Source: DATLAN01 sp035527455
GTDB taxonomy: Bacteria > Planctomycetota > Planctomycetia > Pirellulales > Thermoguttaceae
DNA: 28,859 bases
Reading direction: 5' to 3'
Assembly: GCA_035527455.1 (NCBI GenBank)
Contig: DATLAN010000589.1
Span: 1 to 28,859 of the forward strand
Shown: positions 9,340 to 17,890 of the stretch, piece by piece
Numbering within the stretch: the first letter of the stretch is position 1
How the letters are laid out: every line of letters starts with the position of its first letter
The notes under the pieces: generated by a model
Told to the model about the DNA's origin: nothing
Seen by the model: only the letters and a program-made list of their open reading frames with translations
The model's database searches: none
Program-made: the position numbers and the translations under genes

Positions 9340-9448
9340 ATTGCAAATTGTTAATTGCAAATTGCAAATTGCAAATTGAGGATCGGGTGCCGGGCGTTGT
9401 CGGCGGTCAATTTGCAATTTGCAATTGTCAATTTTCAATTTGCAATCC
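9340..9448. repeat. Heptanucleotide repeat, inverted pair (ATTGCAA type)
   Basis: Left arm: ATTGCAA, ATTGTTA, then ATTGCAA three times and a degenerate ATTGAGG (9340-9381). Right arm: TCAATTT, GCAATTT, GCAATTG, TCAATTT, TCAATTT, GCAATCC (9407-9448). The units are exactly 7 bp and the arms are reverse complementary apart from scattered differences. It is an AT-rich island in GC-rich DNA, ending 1 bp before the ATG of the next gene. Confidence 0.9.
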
Positions 9449-9449
9449 C

Positions 9450-11579
9450 ATGACCTTTCTCCACCCCTGGGCAATCTGGATCGGAGCGTTCGCGGCGGCC
9501 GGGCCGGTGGTCGTACACCTGCTCACGCGCCCGCGGCCGGTGAAGCTGCCTCTGTCGACGCTGAGGTTCGTCCGCGAGGCCGTTCGGGCGCGTCGGGCAC
9601 GGCACCGGCTGCGCGATCTGATCGTGCTGGCGGCCCGCACGCTGGCCATTCTGCTTTTGGCGCTGGCGGTGGCCCAGCCGCAATGGGGCCCGCAGCCGTT
9701 GGTCTCCGACCGAGAGCAGGGCGACGCGGTGCGGGTGGTCATCCTCGACGTCAGCCAGAGCATGGCGGCCACCGAGGGCGGAATCGAGGCCGTCGAGCGG
9801 GCAAAGAACGTAGCCGCCGATTACCTCCACTACCGGCCCGGGCTCAGTGCGAACCTGATCCTCGCCGGTGCCGAAGCCCGCTCGGTCTTCGACGGCCCCT
9901 CGACCAATTTCGACGCCCTGCGCGACGCGCTGTCCGGCTGCCGGGCGCGGCCCGAACGATTGGCCGTCAACGCGGCGATCGAAAAGGCCGCCCGAATGCT
10001 GAGCCTGACCGAAGACGACCAACGGCGGCGCGAGCTGGTCGTAGTGAGCGATTTCCAGCGGGCAAGCTGGGGTAGCGCGGATTTCTCGGTGCTGCACCCG
10101 GACGTAAACATCCAACTCCAGCCGCCCGATCCGGCCGCGCCGGCCAAGGCACCGGAAAACCTGGCCATCCTCGGTGCCGAAGCCTACACCCAAAGCTCCA
10201 ATAGCCGCAGCGTGCAACTGCGTGTGGTGGTGGGCAACTTCACCCAAGCTGAGCGGAAGGTGAACGTGGAAGTGGCCGTCGGCGAGACGACTTGCCGGCT
10301 GAGCGAGGTCTGCCCGGCCGGGCGCTCCACGTCGCTGACCGAAGGGATCGAGTTGCGGCAGATCGGCTGGCAGTCGGGCGAGGCGAGGCTGGTAGGCGTC
10401 GACGACGCGCTGGCCGCCGACAACGTCCGCCCGCTGGTGGTTCGCACGCGTCCCCGGCCCGTCTATGCCCTGATCACGCGGCGGTCGGCCTCGGCGTTTC
10501 CTTCATCGAGCTGGTACCTCAAGAGCGCGTTGGCGCCGGATTTCTCGCAGGGCGAGCGGGCTTCGGTCGAAGTCCGGCCGATCGATCCGACCGACCTGGA
10601 CGCCGCCGCGCTGGCGCCGGCGAGTCTGATCGCGCTGGATCATCCCGGCAAGCTGTCGCCCGAGGTGATCGAGCTGCTGGCCGACCTGATGCGGCGGTCC
10701 CGGCCGATCATCTACGTCACCGGCGAAACGATCGACGCGGCCAACTTGCAGCAGCTTGGCGATGCGGCCGGCAGCGGATTCCGCTTGCCCGTCGAGGTTC
10801 GGCTGCCGCCGGCCGGGGAGTTTCGCCGGGACCTGAAGCTGGCGGATATGGCTTTCGACGACGGGGTGTTTGGGCGACTCGGACGGGACTTCGAGCGGGA
10901 GTGCGATTCGCTGCGGTTCGCCGGCGGTTTGGATCTGCGGCCGCTGGCCGACTCGACGAAGGGCGAGATCCTGGCCAGCTACGACGACGGGTCGGTCGGC
11001 GTGATGCTCGCCCGGTTTACGGGCTCGCCGGCCCATGCCTTGGCGGTGATCAACGCCGACCTGGGCGCGATGAACGTGGGCAATCGCTGGGAAACCATGG
11101 CACTGGTGGGAGAACTGCTCGCGGAGATGCTCGAAGGGCATCGATCGGAACCGGCTTACGCCTGCGGCGAAGCGTTGCAGCGCAGTCTGCCCGGCGAGGT
11201 CGGCTCGTCGGCCGGGCTGAGGATCGTCGGGCCGGGCATGACCGACTCGCAAGACGCCGGCCAGTCGCTGCTGCGGGACGAAGCCGCGGGCGTGCAGTGG
11301 ATCTGGCATTCTCCGCAGCAGCCGGGCGTGTACCAGGTGGTGCGCGGCGACGCCACCGTATTCGCCTTGGCGGTCGGCGTGCCGGCCGAGGAAAGCGATC
11401 TGGACCGGCTGGCGGAGAACGAGCTGAAGGAATTGACCGAAGGCGTCGGACGCAGCATGTATTTTCACGGCAAAGCCGGCAGCAGCGACCGGTCCGATGA
11501 TTCCTGGAAGTGGTTCGCCGTGGGCTGCGTGGTTTGCATGTTGGGAGAAATTACCGCGTTGTTGGGATTTCGAGCCTGA
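9450..11579 (+). CDS. BatA-like membrane protein with VWA domain
   Basis: 709 residues from ATG 9450. The frame also opens at an ATG at 9348, but that extension is purely translated heptamer repeat; MTFLHPWAIWIGAFAAAGPV is the usual BatA N-terminus. Two membrane helices lie at about 5-25 and 55-75. The VWA domain follows with MIDAS motif DVSQS at 100-104. A beta-rich and glutamine-amidotransferase-like middle region follows, then a C-terminal membrane helix (WFAVGCVVCMLGEITALLGF). Most of the protein between helices 2 and 3 should face the periplasm. It belongs to the aerotolerance-operon type of VWA proteins that accompany MoxR and DUF58. There is no Shine-Dalgarno; the repeat element occupies that position. 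Confidence 0.88.
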   Translation: MTFLHPWAIWIGAFAAAGPVVVHLLTRPRPVKLPLSTLRFVREAVRARRARHRLRDLIVLAARTLAILLLALAVAQPQWGPQPLVSDREQGDAVRVVILDVSQSMAATEGGIEAVERAKNVAADYLHYRPGLSANLILAGAEARSVFDGPSTNFDALRDALSGCRARPERLAVNAAIEKAARMLSLTEDDQRRRELVVVSDFQRASWGSADFSVLHPDVNIQLQPPDPAAPAKAPENLAILGAEAYTQSSNSRSVQLRVVVGNFTQAERKVNVEVAVGETTCRLSEVCPAGRSTSLTEGIELRQIGWQSGEARLVGVDDALAADNVRPLVVRTRPRPVYALITRRSASAFPSSSWYLKSALAPDFSQGERASVEVRPIDPTDLDAAALAPASLIALDHPGKLSPEVIELLADLMRRSRPIIYVTGETIDAANLQQLGDAAGSGFRLPVEVRLPPAGEFRRDLKLADMAFDDGVFGRLGRDFERECDSLRFAGGLDLRPLADSTKGEILASYDDGSVGVMLARFTGSPAHALAVINADLGAMNVGNRWETMALVGELLAEMLEGHRSEPAYACGEALQRSLPGEVGSSAGLRIVGPGMTDSQDAGQSLLRDEAAGVQWIWHSPQQPGVYQVVRGDATVFALAVGVPAEESDLDRLAENELKELTEGVGRSMYFHGKAGSSDRSDDSWKWFAVGCVVCMLGEITALLGFRA

Positions 11580-11592
11580 TAGTAGCCATACG

Positions 11593-13896
11593 ATGCAATA
11601 CGTCACCCTGGAACCGCAGATTCCGTTGGCCCTTTGGGTGCCGTTGGCGCTGGCCGCCGCGGCGCTGCTGGTGGCGTACGGCCTGGCGGCACGCGATCGT
11701 TTGTCGCGCGGCCGCCGGGCGGGCGTCATGGCGTTGATGACGGTCGCGTTGGCCCTCCCGCTGGTGATCCTGTTGAACCCCACGTGGCTGGAGCGGATCC
11801 CGCCGCCGGAAGGCAAGCCCGTGCTGACCATCCTGGTCGATTACTCGGCCAGCATGGCCACCCGCGACGTGGAAGGGGGCAAGACCCGATACGAACTGGC
11901 CTCGCAGTATGCCGCCGAGGCGGCCCGCGAGCTGGAAGACCGATACGAGGTCCGTCTGCGTTGTTTCGCCGACGACTCGTCTCCCACGTCGGCCGAGGAC
12001 CTGGCCGACCGCCTTCCCGACGGAGCGACGACCGACCTGGCCGAAGCGATCCTCGACGCGCTGGACGCCGATCGGCCGCAAGGCCAGGCCGTCATGATCC
12101 TCAGCGACGGCATCCACAACGCCCCCGGCGGTTGGGCCCCGTTGCGCGAAAGCGTCGCCAAGGCCAAGGCGATGGCCACGCCGCTGTACGTGAAGACCGT
12201 CGGCGGACAAACGGAGGTTCGCGACCTGGAAATCGAACTCGATCGGCCGCGGGAAGAAGTCGCGTTTGTCGGACAATCCGTGCCGGTGGTGGTCAGCCTG
12301 CGAACGCAAGGTTCGCTGACCGGGAAAACCCGGCTGCAACTCGTCCTGGGAGATGAGGTCGTCGAGCAGCGCGACGTCGATCTGACGTCCGGCGGCGAAA
12401 CGCAGGAAACCTTCATGCTCACCCAGGAGACCAGTGGCTTGCACCGGTACGAAATCCGCGCGGAACCGTTGCCCGGGGAAGTCACGCCGATGAACAACAC
12501 CGTCGGGCTGCTGGTCCGCGTGATCGACGAGCCGGTCCGCGTGCTGCTGTTGGAAGGCAAGCCGTATTGGGACACGAAGTTCCTGATTCGCACGCTGGCC
12601 GCCGACCGGTCGATCGAACTGACCGCCGTGGTCAAGCTGGCCGAAGGACGCCTGCTCCAGCGGCAAATCACTCGGGTGCCCGCAACGGGCGGTTCCACGA
12701 CGACGGACGTTCCCGCCGGCGGTGCTGCCGAGGAACCGTCCGACGCGTCGACGCTCCGCGACGAACAGTGGGCCATTCGCCAAGACGCGGCGGAGATCCT
12801 GGCCGACGCCGAGACGCTGGCCTCCTATCAGGTCGTGATCCTCGGCCGCGACGCGGAAGTGTTCCTCAGCGACGAGGCCCTCTTGCGGCTCGAAAAATGG
12901 TTGAAGCAGCGTGAGTGCTTCCTGGTCTGTTTCCGCGGCCAGCCGATGTCCCAGATCCCGCAGCGGCTGGGCCGCTTGATGCCGGTCCGTTGGACGCCGT
13001 CGCGCGATCCGCAGCACTTCCGGGTGAAGATGACCGACTCGGGCCGCCGGTTGCGATGGCTGCCGGCCGCCGCCGACGACGCCCTGGCCGAGCTGCCGCC
13101 GCTGGCCACCACCGCCCGGATCGAGGGCCGGGAAGTGGCCGGAACCTTGGCCACCGTGGCCTCCGGCACCCAGGAGCGGAACAGCCCGGTGATTTCCTAC
13201 CTGCGGGTCGGGATGGGCCGGGTGGTGGTCGTGGAAGGGGCCGGGATGTGGCGTTGGGCGTTCCTGCCGCCGAAAGACCAACAGCATGACGAGACGTACG
13301 GCCTGTTGTGGCGGAACCTGATCCGCTGGCTGGTCACCGACGTGGAGCTGCGGCCGTCGCAACGGATGGCGCTTCTGCCCCAGGAAATCTCGTTCGCCAC
13401 CACCGACCAGGCCGCCGCCGATCTGATCATCCGCGAGGAATACCTCGGCGAGAAGGTGCCCGAGGTCGAACTCTCCGGCACCTCGCTTACCGAGCCCAGA
13501 CGCGTCACGCCCGTGCCGGCCGGCAGCGAACCGGGCCGGTTTCGGGTTGTCTTCGGGCCGCTCCCCGAGGGACAATACCGGGCCCGCGTGGTGAACGCCG
13601 CCGTGCAGGACGACTCGGCCGAAGCGGCCTTCGACGTGCGGCCGAGCGACGAGGCGCTGAAAGTGGAAGCCAAGCCGCAAGAGATGAAAATCGAGATCGC
13701 CGGGCCCAGCGGCGGCGAGGTGCTTGAAGACACCGATCCCCGTTCGCTGGCCGATCGGTTCGAACAACACCTGGTAAGAACCCGACCCGAACGCATGACC
13801 CGCACGACCGCCTGGGACCGCTGGTGGCTGTTGGCCGCGGCACTGGCCCTGTGGGGTAGTACGTGGGGCATGCGGCGTTGGTCGGGATTGGTTTAG
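11593..13896 (+). CDS. Second membrane-anchored VWA protein with amidotransferase-like domain
   Basis: 767 residues. I chose ATG 11593, 13 bp after the previous stop; an upstream frame start at 11497 overlaps the previous gene and would add an implausible N-terminus. Two membrane helices (about 10-30 and 40-60), then a VWA domain with MIDAS motif DYSAS at 83-87 and ILSDGIHNAPGG. From about residue 318, LLLEGKPYWDTKFLIRTL opens a region resembling class I glutamine-amidotransferase folds, as is common in planctomycete paralogues; no catalytic Cys-His-Glu triad is obvious. A C-terminal helix (WWLLAAALALWGSTWG) anchors the tail. It probably pairs with the preceding VWA protein at the membrane. 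Confidence 0.87.
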   Translation: MQYVTLEPQIPLALWVPLALAAAALLVAYGLAARDRLSRGRRAGVMALMTVALALPLVILLNPTWLERIPPPEGKPVLTILVDYSASMATRDVEGGKTRYELASQYAAEAARELEDRYEVRLRCFADDSSPTSAEDLADRLPDGATTDLAEAILDALDADRPQGQAVMILSDGIHNAPGGWAPLRESVAKAKAMATPLYVKTVGGQTEVRDLEIELDRPREEVAFVGQSVPVVVSLRTQGSLTGKTRLQLVLGDEVVEQRDVDLTSGGETQETFMLTQETSGLHRYEIRAEPLPGEVTPMNNTVGLLVRVIDEPVRVLLLEGKPYWDTKFLIRTLAADRSIELTAVVKLAEGRLLQRQITRVPATGGSTTTDVPAGGAAEEPSDASTLRDEQWAIRQDAAEILADAETLASYQVVILGRDAEVFLSDEALLRLEKWLKQRECFLVCFRGQPMSQIPQRLGRLMPVRWTPSRDPQHFRVKMTDSGRRLRWLPAAADDALAELPPLATTARIEGREVAGTLATVASGTQERNSPVISYLRVGMGRVVVVEGAGMWRWAFLPPKDQQHDETYGLLWRNLIRWLVTDVELRPSQRMALLPQEISFATTDQAAADLIIREEYLGEKVPEVELSGTSLTEPRRVTPVPAGSEPGRFRVVFGPLPEGQYRARVVNAAVQDDSAEAAFDVRPSDEALKVEAKPQEMKIEIAGPSGGEVLEDTDPRSLADRFEQHLVRTRPERMTRTTAWDRWWLLAAALALWGSTWGMRRWSGLV

Positions 13897-13993
13897 TGGT
13901 TGCGCAAGAATGACTGGTACACTTAGCTGGCGAGGGTGCCACCCCAATTGAACTCGTTGTTTCCGCGCGGCTCGTTGATTCGAAGGCAGCAAA

Positions 13994-16990
13994 ATGACAA
14001 AGACCTCACTGCGAACACGGTTGCGAAGAGTCCGCCGCCGGCTGTTGATGATCGGCTCGACGGCGGCCGTTTTCTGGGGCCTGGCCTCGATGCTGGTGCT
14101 GCTCCTGGCCGGCGCCTGGCTCGATCTGCTTTGGGAGTTCTCGCCTCCGTTGCGGATCGCCACGCTGGCCGTCGCGGGCGCCGCCGGTGTGGGACTGATC
14201 GGCGCGTTGATTGTGGTGAGCGTTCGCGCCGGCCGCGACGCCTCGGTGGCTCGGCGGGTCGATCGGGCGGTCGGCGGCGGGGGCGACGTGCTCACCGGCC
14301 TGGAACTCGACCGACCGTCGCCCGGCCCCTCCGGCGCGAAGACCTCCAGCGTGACCGCCGGTCTTGCCCGCATGGCCGTCGATCACGCGGCGATCGTGGC
14401 CGGCCGCGTCGCGCCGTCGCAGGCCGCGCCGGCCAAACCCTTGGGCCGATCGCTGGGCACGCTCGCTCTGCTGTCGTCGGTCGTGGGCCTGCTGGTCCTC
14501 TGCCTGCCCCAGTTCGCCCGAACGCAATGGGACCGCTTCGCCTATCCCTTCGACGACGTGCCGCCCTTCTCGCAAACCACGTTCGAGGTCACCCCCGGCG
14601 ATACGGAAGTCCGTTACGGGGATGAGTTGGAAATCCGCGCGGTGGTCAGCGGCCCTCCGATCGATCGGGCGGAACTCGTGCTTATGCATGACGACGGGCA
14701 GGAAGAAGTCGTGCCCATGTTCCCCGAGTCGAGTGGGAACTGGCGGGCCGTACTGGCGAAGGTCACCTCGCCGGCCGTTTACTACGTCCGCTCGCACCGC
14801 GCCCGAAGCGAGAGGTATCGAATCGCCGTGATCACCGTGCCGCGGATTGAGAACGTCGTGGTGCGAATCACCCCGCCGCCCTACACGCGTGAAGAGTTTT
14901 ACGAAGGCCCCATGCCGGCAGACGGCGTCGCCGGGCTGCCGGGAACCGAGGTGCGAATTTGGGCCGCCAGCAACCGCCCGCTCTCCGGGGGTGTGATCGC
15001 CATCACCGGGAACGAACCGGGTGAAGGGACGAGGGACGAGGGGCGAGGGGCGAGGGACGAGGGAGAAGAGAAGAGGGAAGAGGGAGAAGGGAAGAGCGAA
15101 GAAGGGTTGGAGGCGAACGACGGTCAGTCGGAACCGAGTGATCAGACAAGCGGGTCTTCTCACCCCTCACCCCTCGCCCCTAACCCCTCATCCCTCGCCC
15201 CTCACCCCTCATCCCTCGTCCCTCACCCCTCACTGGACATGTACCCGACCGCCGACGACGCGATGAAGGCCGAAGGCAAGTTCACCATCCACGCCGACGG
15301 CAAGTTCGAGCTATGGGTGATCGACACCGCCGGGCAGAGGTCGCAGGAATCGTTTTCCGGCACCATCACGGTGCTGGCCGACCACCGCCCGTTCATTCGC
15401 CTGATGCGGCCGGACAAGACGTCGCTAGCCACGCCCGACGTGGTGCTGCCGGTGGTGATCGCGGCCGAGGACGACTACGGGATATCTCGGGTGCAGCTCT
15501 ACCGCAGCCTGAACGATTCCCGCCCGTTGCCGCTGGAGGTGACGGTGTCCGAGGAGCAGCCGCGGGAGGTCTACCAGCAGGTCGACCTGCCGCTGGCCGA
15601 CTACGGTCTGGAGCCGGGCGACGTGATCAAGCTGTTCGGCCGCGTCGAAGACAACGACAACTATCCCGAGGGGGTGAAAGGCTCCGAGAGTTCCGTGGTC
15701 ACCGTGCGGATCATTTCGCAGGAAGAGTTCGAGCGGATGCTCCAGGTCCGCCAGGGGCTCGAGGTGCTGATGTCGAAGTACCAGGCCGCGCGGCGGCGGA
15801 TGACGGCGTTGGCCGAGGAAGCCGAAGGGCTCCGCAAGAAGACTGAAGAACTGCCGCCGGACAGTCCGCTCGATCCGGAGATCCGCAAACGGACCGAGCA
15901 GCTCCTGGAGCGGCTCCGCAAGGAGTCGCAGGAGATTCGCAAGTCGGCCCGGCACGTGTTGCCCTACGACCTCGACAAGAATCTCACGCCGCAACTCGAG
16001 CGACTGGCCAAGATTCCCGAGGACGTGGCCGCCGAAATCCAGAAGCTCCTCGATCAGTCCGACTTGGACCACGAAGCGCTGGCCCGGCAACTCGAGAAGG
16101 CGACTCGGCAATTGGCTTCGGAGTACGAACGATTCGACAAGGAAGCCCTCGAAGCGCTGGAGCATCTGGCGAGCATCTTCCCGCTGATCGCCGATCAGTC
16201 GCGATTCGTGATGCTCGTGTTGCGACAAAAGGACCTGGCCGAGCGGCTCTCGGCGCTGAAAGGCCGCGACGGCGAAGACAACCCGGTGTTGAAGACCCGC
16301 ATGCGCGACCTCGAGCAGGAGCAGCGGCAGATCCGCGAGGAATTGGGCACGTTGCTCGACGACATCGAGGACCACGTTACCCGGCTGCCGGAAGACCCCC
16401 GCCTGGAGAAGCTCCGCGAGACGGCCACGAAATTCGTCCAGGACGTGCGCGCCAGCGGGGCCTCCGAGGCGATGGGCGAAGCGGAGGTCGGATTGGCCGA
16501 ATTCTCCGGCACCCGCGGCTACGAAAAAGCCCAGGAGGCGGCCGATATCCTCAGCCGGTTCCTCAGTGACTGCCAAAGCATGGGCAACTGCGCCGGCGGC
16601 TGCCTGGTTTTCCAGCCCACGTTGGGCAATTGTCTGGGCAACACGGTCGGGCAACTGCTTGCGCAGATGGGAATGGGGATGGGGACCGGCATGGGCGGCA
16701 TGGGGTCGGGAATGGGCGGGTTCAGCATCCGTGGCGGGAACGTGGGCCTGTACGGCAGCCTGCCCGGCATCGGGGCCGCCGCGGACGACGGCTTCGGCGG
16801 CGGACGGTCGAGCGACGATCCTTCGGGCGATTACGCCGCCGGCCGGGCGAATCCGGACCGCCGAACGCTTTCCGACTCGTCCGTCGGCCCCACGGCGGCC
16901 GGCATCAGCGCCGTGGGCGTCCCGGTCCGGTACCGCCGCCGAGCGGCCGAATACTTCCAAAGAATTACCGAGGCATTGGGAGATCGTTGA
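13994..16990 (+). CDS. DUF4175-like membrane protein with long coiled coil and Gly/Met-rich tail
   Basis: 998 residues. Membrane helices at about 17-45, 52-76 and 155-175, then an extracytoplasmic beta-rich region. A heptamer-repeat insertion encodes residues about 344-412: first charged Glu/Arg/Gly, then Pro/Ser/His/Leu such as PSSLAPHPSSLVPHPS. Residues about 573-840 are strongly heptad-like coiled coil (MTALAEEAEGLRKKTEEL and similar). A cysteine set C860, C866, C870 and C880 precedes a Gly/Met-rich stretch (MGMGMGTGMGGMGSGMGG) and a basic C-terminus. This family follows the VWA genes in many planctomycetes. No enzyme motif is seen; a structural or tethering role is likely. Confidence 0.82.
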   Translation: MTKTSLRTRLRRVRRRLLMIGSTAAVFWGLASMLVLLLAGAWLDLLWEFSPPLRIATLAVAGAAGVGLIGALIVVSVRAGRDASVARRVDRAVGGGGDVLTGLELDRPSPGPSGAKTSSVTAGLARMAVDHAAIVAGRVAPSQAAPAKPLGRSLGTLALLSSVVGLLVLCLPQFARTQWDRFAYPFDDVPPFSQTTFEVTPGDTEVRYGDELEIRAVVSGPPIDRAELVLMHDDGQEEVVPMFPESSGNWRAVLAKVTSPAVYYVRSHRARSERYRIAVITVPRIENVVVRITPPPYTREEFYEGPMPADGVAGLPGTEVRIWAASNRPLSGGVIAITGNEPGEGTRDEGRGARDEGEEKREEGEGKSEEGLEANDGQSEPSDQTSGSSHPSPLAPNPSSLAPHPSSLVPHPSLDMYPTADDAMKAEGKFTIHADGKFELWVIDTAGQRSQESFSGTITVLADHRPFIRLMRPDKTSLATPDVVLPVVIAAEDDYGISRVQLYRSLNDSRPLPLEVTVSEEQPREVYQQVDLPLADYGLEPGDVIKLFGRVEDNDNYPEGVKGSESSVVTVRIISQEEFERMLQVRQGLEVLMSKYQAARRRMTALAEEAEGLRKKTEELPPDSPLDPEIRKRTEQLLERLRKESQEIRKSARHVLPYDLDKNLTPQLERLAKIPEDVAAEIQKLLDQSDLDHEALARQLEKATRQLASEYERFDKEALEALEHLASIFPLIADQSRFVMLVLRQKDLAERLSALKGRDGEDNPVLKTRMRDLEQEQRQIREELGTLLDDIEDHVTRLPEDPRLEKLRETATKFVQDVRASGASEAMGEAEVGLAEFSGTRGYEKAQEAADILSRFLSDCQSMGNCAGGCLVFQPTLGNCLGNTVGQLLAQMGMGMGTGMGGMGSGMGGFSIRGGNVGLYGSLPGIGAAADDGFGGGRSSDDPSGDYAAGRANPDRRTLSDSSVGPTAAGISAVGVPVRYRRRAAEYFQRITEALGDR
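15023..15106 (+). repeat. Heptanucleotide repeat inside CDS, left arm (CGAGGGA type)
   Basis: Twelve consecutive 7-bp units, best conserved in the first six (CGAGGGA or CGAGGGG) and drifting to AGAGGGA and GAAGGGA. It is read in frame as Glu/Gly/Arg-rich sequence. Its partner arm is at 15160-15229, with about 53 bp between. Confidence 0.9.
15160..15229 (+). repeat. Heptanucleotide repeat inside CDS, right arm (TCRYCCC type)
   Basis: Ten consecutive 7-bp units: TCACCCC, TCGCCCC, TAACCCC, TCATCCC, TCGTCCC and variants. It is the reverse complement type of the left arm, so the two can form a long hairpin in DNA or mRNA. Read in frame as Pro/Ser/His/Leu-rich sequence. Confidence 0.9.
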
Positions 16991-16998
16991 TACGGTTT

Positions 16999-17104
16999 GT
17001 AGCCATCTCGCTCCGCGAAATGAAGCCTCGTCTCGCGGAGCGAGACGGCTACTTTACGTTTCCGCGAGATGAAGCCTCGTCTCGCGGAGCGAGACGGCTA
17101 CTTT
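16999..17104. repeat. REP-like element, copy B (core CTCGCGGAGCGAG)
   Basis: One reversed unit (16999-17019) is followed by two direct copies, 17012-17055 and 17061-17104, identical over 44 bp except one base. Same core, same one-reverse-two-forward arrangement and same GTAGCC/GGCTAC ends as the element at 8291-8384. It fills the gap before the DUF4159 gene. Confidence 0.88.
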
Positions 17105-17123
17105 GTTAAACATGAGGATCGCC

Positions 17124-17852
17124 ATGCAATTTCATGCCATCACCAAACACGTACCTCGTTTCGCGCTTGCCGTCTTCGTTGGTGTCGCGATGGCCGCCGC
17201 CGTCGGTCGGGCTCAAACGGATGCCGGCGGATCGCTCGGCACCGAGGGCCGCGCGTCGGGCAGCGAACCGGACAGCGTGGTCCAGGTGGCCAACCTCGTC
17301 TACGCGCGGACGATCAGCAGCCGCTGCTTCTCCGACCACTTCCTCATCCAGGCGGAAAAGGACTCGGCCATCTCGACCAGCCGGCGGTTCCACTCCGTGA
17401 AGCTCTACGGCGAGGAAATCTACGGATATCCCCTGGTGCTGATGACCGGCGAACAGACGTTCCGCCTGCCGGACGACGAACGGGAAAACCTGCGGCGGTA
17501 CGTCGAACGCGGCGGCCTGCTGCTGGCCTCGGCCGGCTGCTCCTCGATCGAGTGGGACCGGGCGTTCCGCCGCGAGATGGCCGCCATCTTCTCCGACCAG
17601 CCGCTCGAACCGATCGACATGAGCCACCCGCTCTTCCACACGGTCTATGAAATCGGGCAACTGAAGTCCGCCCACGGCACACCGCAACCGCTGCTGGGAA
17701 TCCGTGTCGGCGGCCGGCTGGGAGTGGTCTATTCGCCGGACGGACTGAACGACACGGGTCACACCGAGGGCTGTTGTTGCTGCGGCGGAAACGAGCTGCG
17801 CAACGCCATCGAGATCAACGTCAACGTCTTGGCCTATGCACTGACGTATTGA
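17124..17852 (+). CDS. Exported DUF4159-domain protein
   Basis: 242 residues from ATG 17124, chosen because GAGGA (17114-17118) sits 5 nt upstream; the frame also has ATG 17112 and TTG 17103. The signal peptide has a hydrophobic core (FALAVFVGVAMAAAVG) and a probable cleavage after GRA. The body matches DUF4159: SVKLYGEEIYGYPLVLMTGE, a GGLLLASAGC stretch like the amidotransferase-like flavodoxin fold, and a C-terminal NVNVLAYALTY. Four consecutive cysteines (217-220, CCCCGGN) precede the end and could bind metal or form disulfides. This is the usual last member of the MoxR/VWA cluster. Exact function unknown. Confidence 0.85.
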   Translation: MQFHAITKHVPRFALAVFVGVAMAAAVGRAQTDAGGSLGTEGRASGSEPDSVVQVANLVYARTISSRCFSDHFLIQAEKDSAISTSRRFHSVKLYGEEIYGYPLVLMTGEQTFRLPDDERENLRRYVERGGLLLASAGCSSIEWDRAFRREMAAIFSDQPLEPIDMSHPLFHTVYEIGQLKSAHGTPQPLLGIRVGGRLGVVYSPDGLNDTGHTEGCCCCGGNELRNAIEINVNVLAYALTY

Positions 17853-17890
17853 GGAGCCGACAAGAAGGTAGATTGGCCGTCTTGGCATCC

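Noticed and set aside
13897..13993. Fragment GGGTGCCACCCC resembling one end of the hairpin at 23899-23971
   Set aside because: The shared stretch is only about 9 bp, too short to claim a repeat copy.
11551..14373. A 940-codon open frame on the minus strand across the two VWA genes and into the DUF4175-like gene
   Set aside because: The plus strand encodes recognisable domains throughout; the antisense frame is a by-product of GC-rich third codon positions and has low-complexity composition.
15023..15229. Possible CRISPR-like array
   Set aside because: Units are 7 bp with no spacers, lie inside a coding sequence, and have no cas gene nearby.
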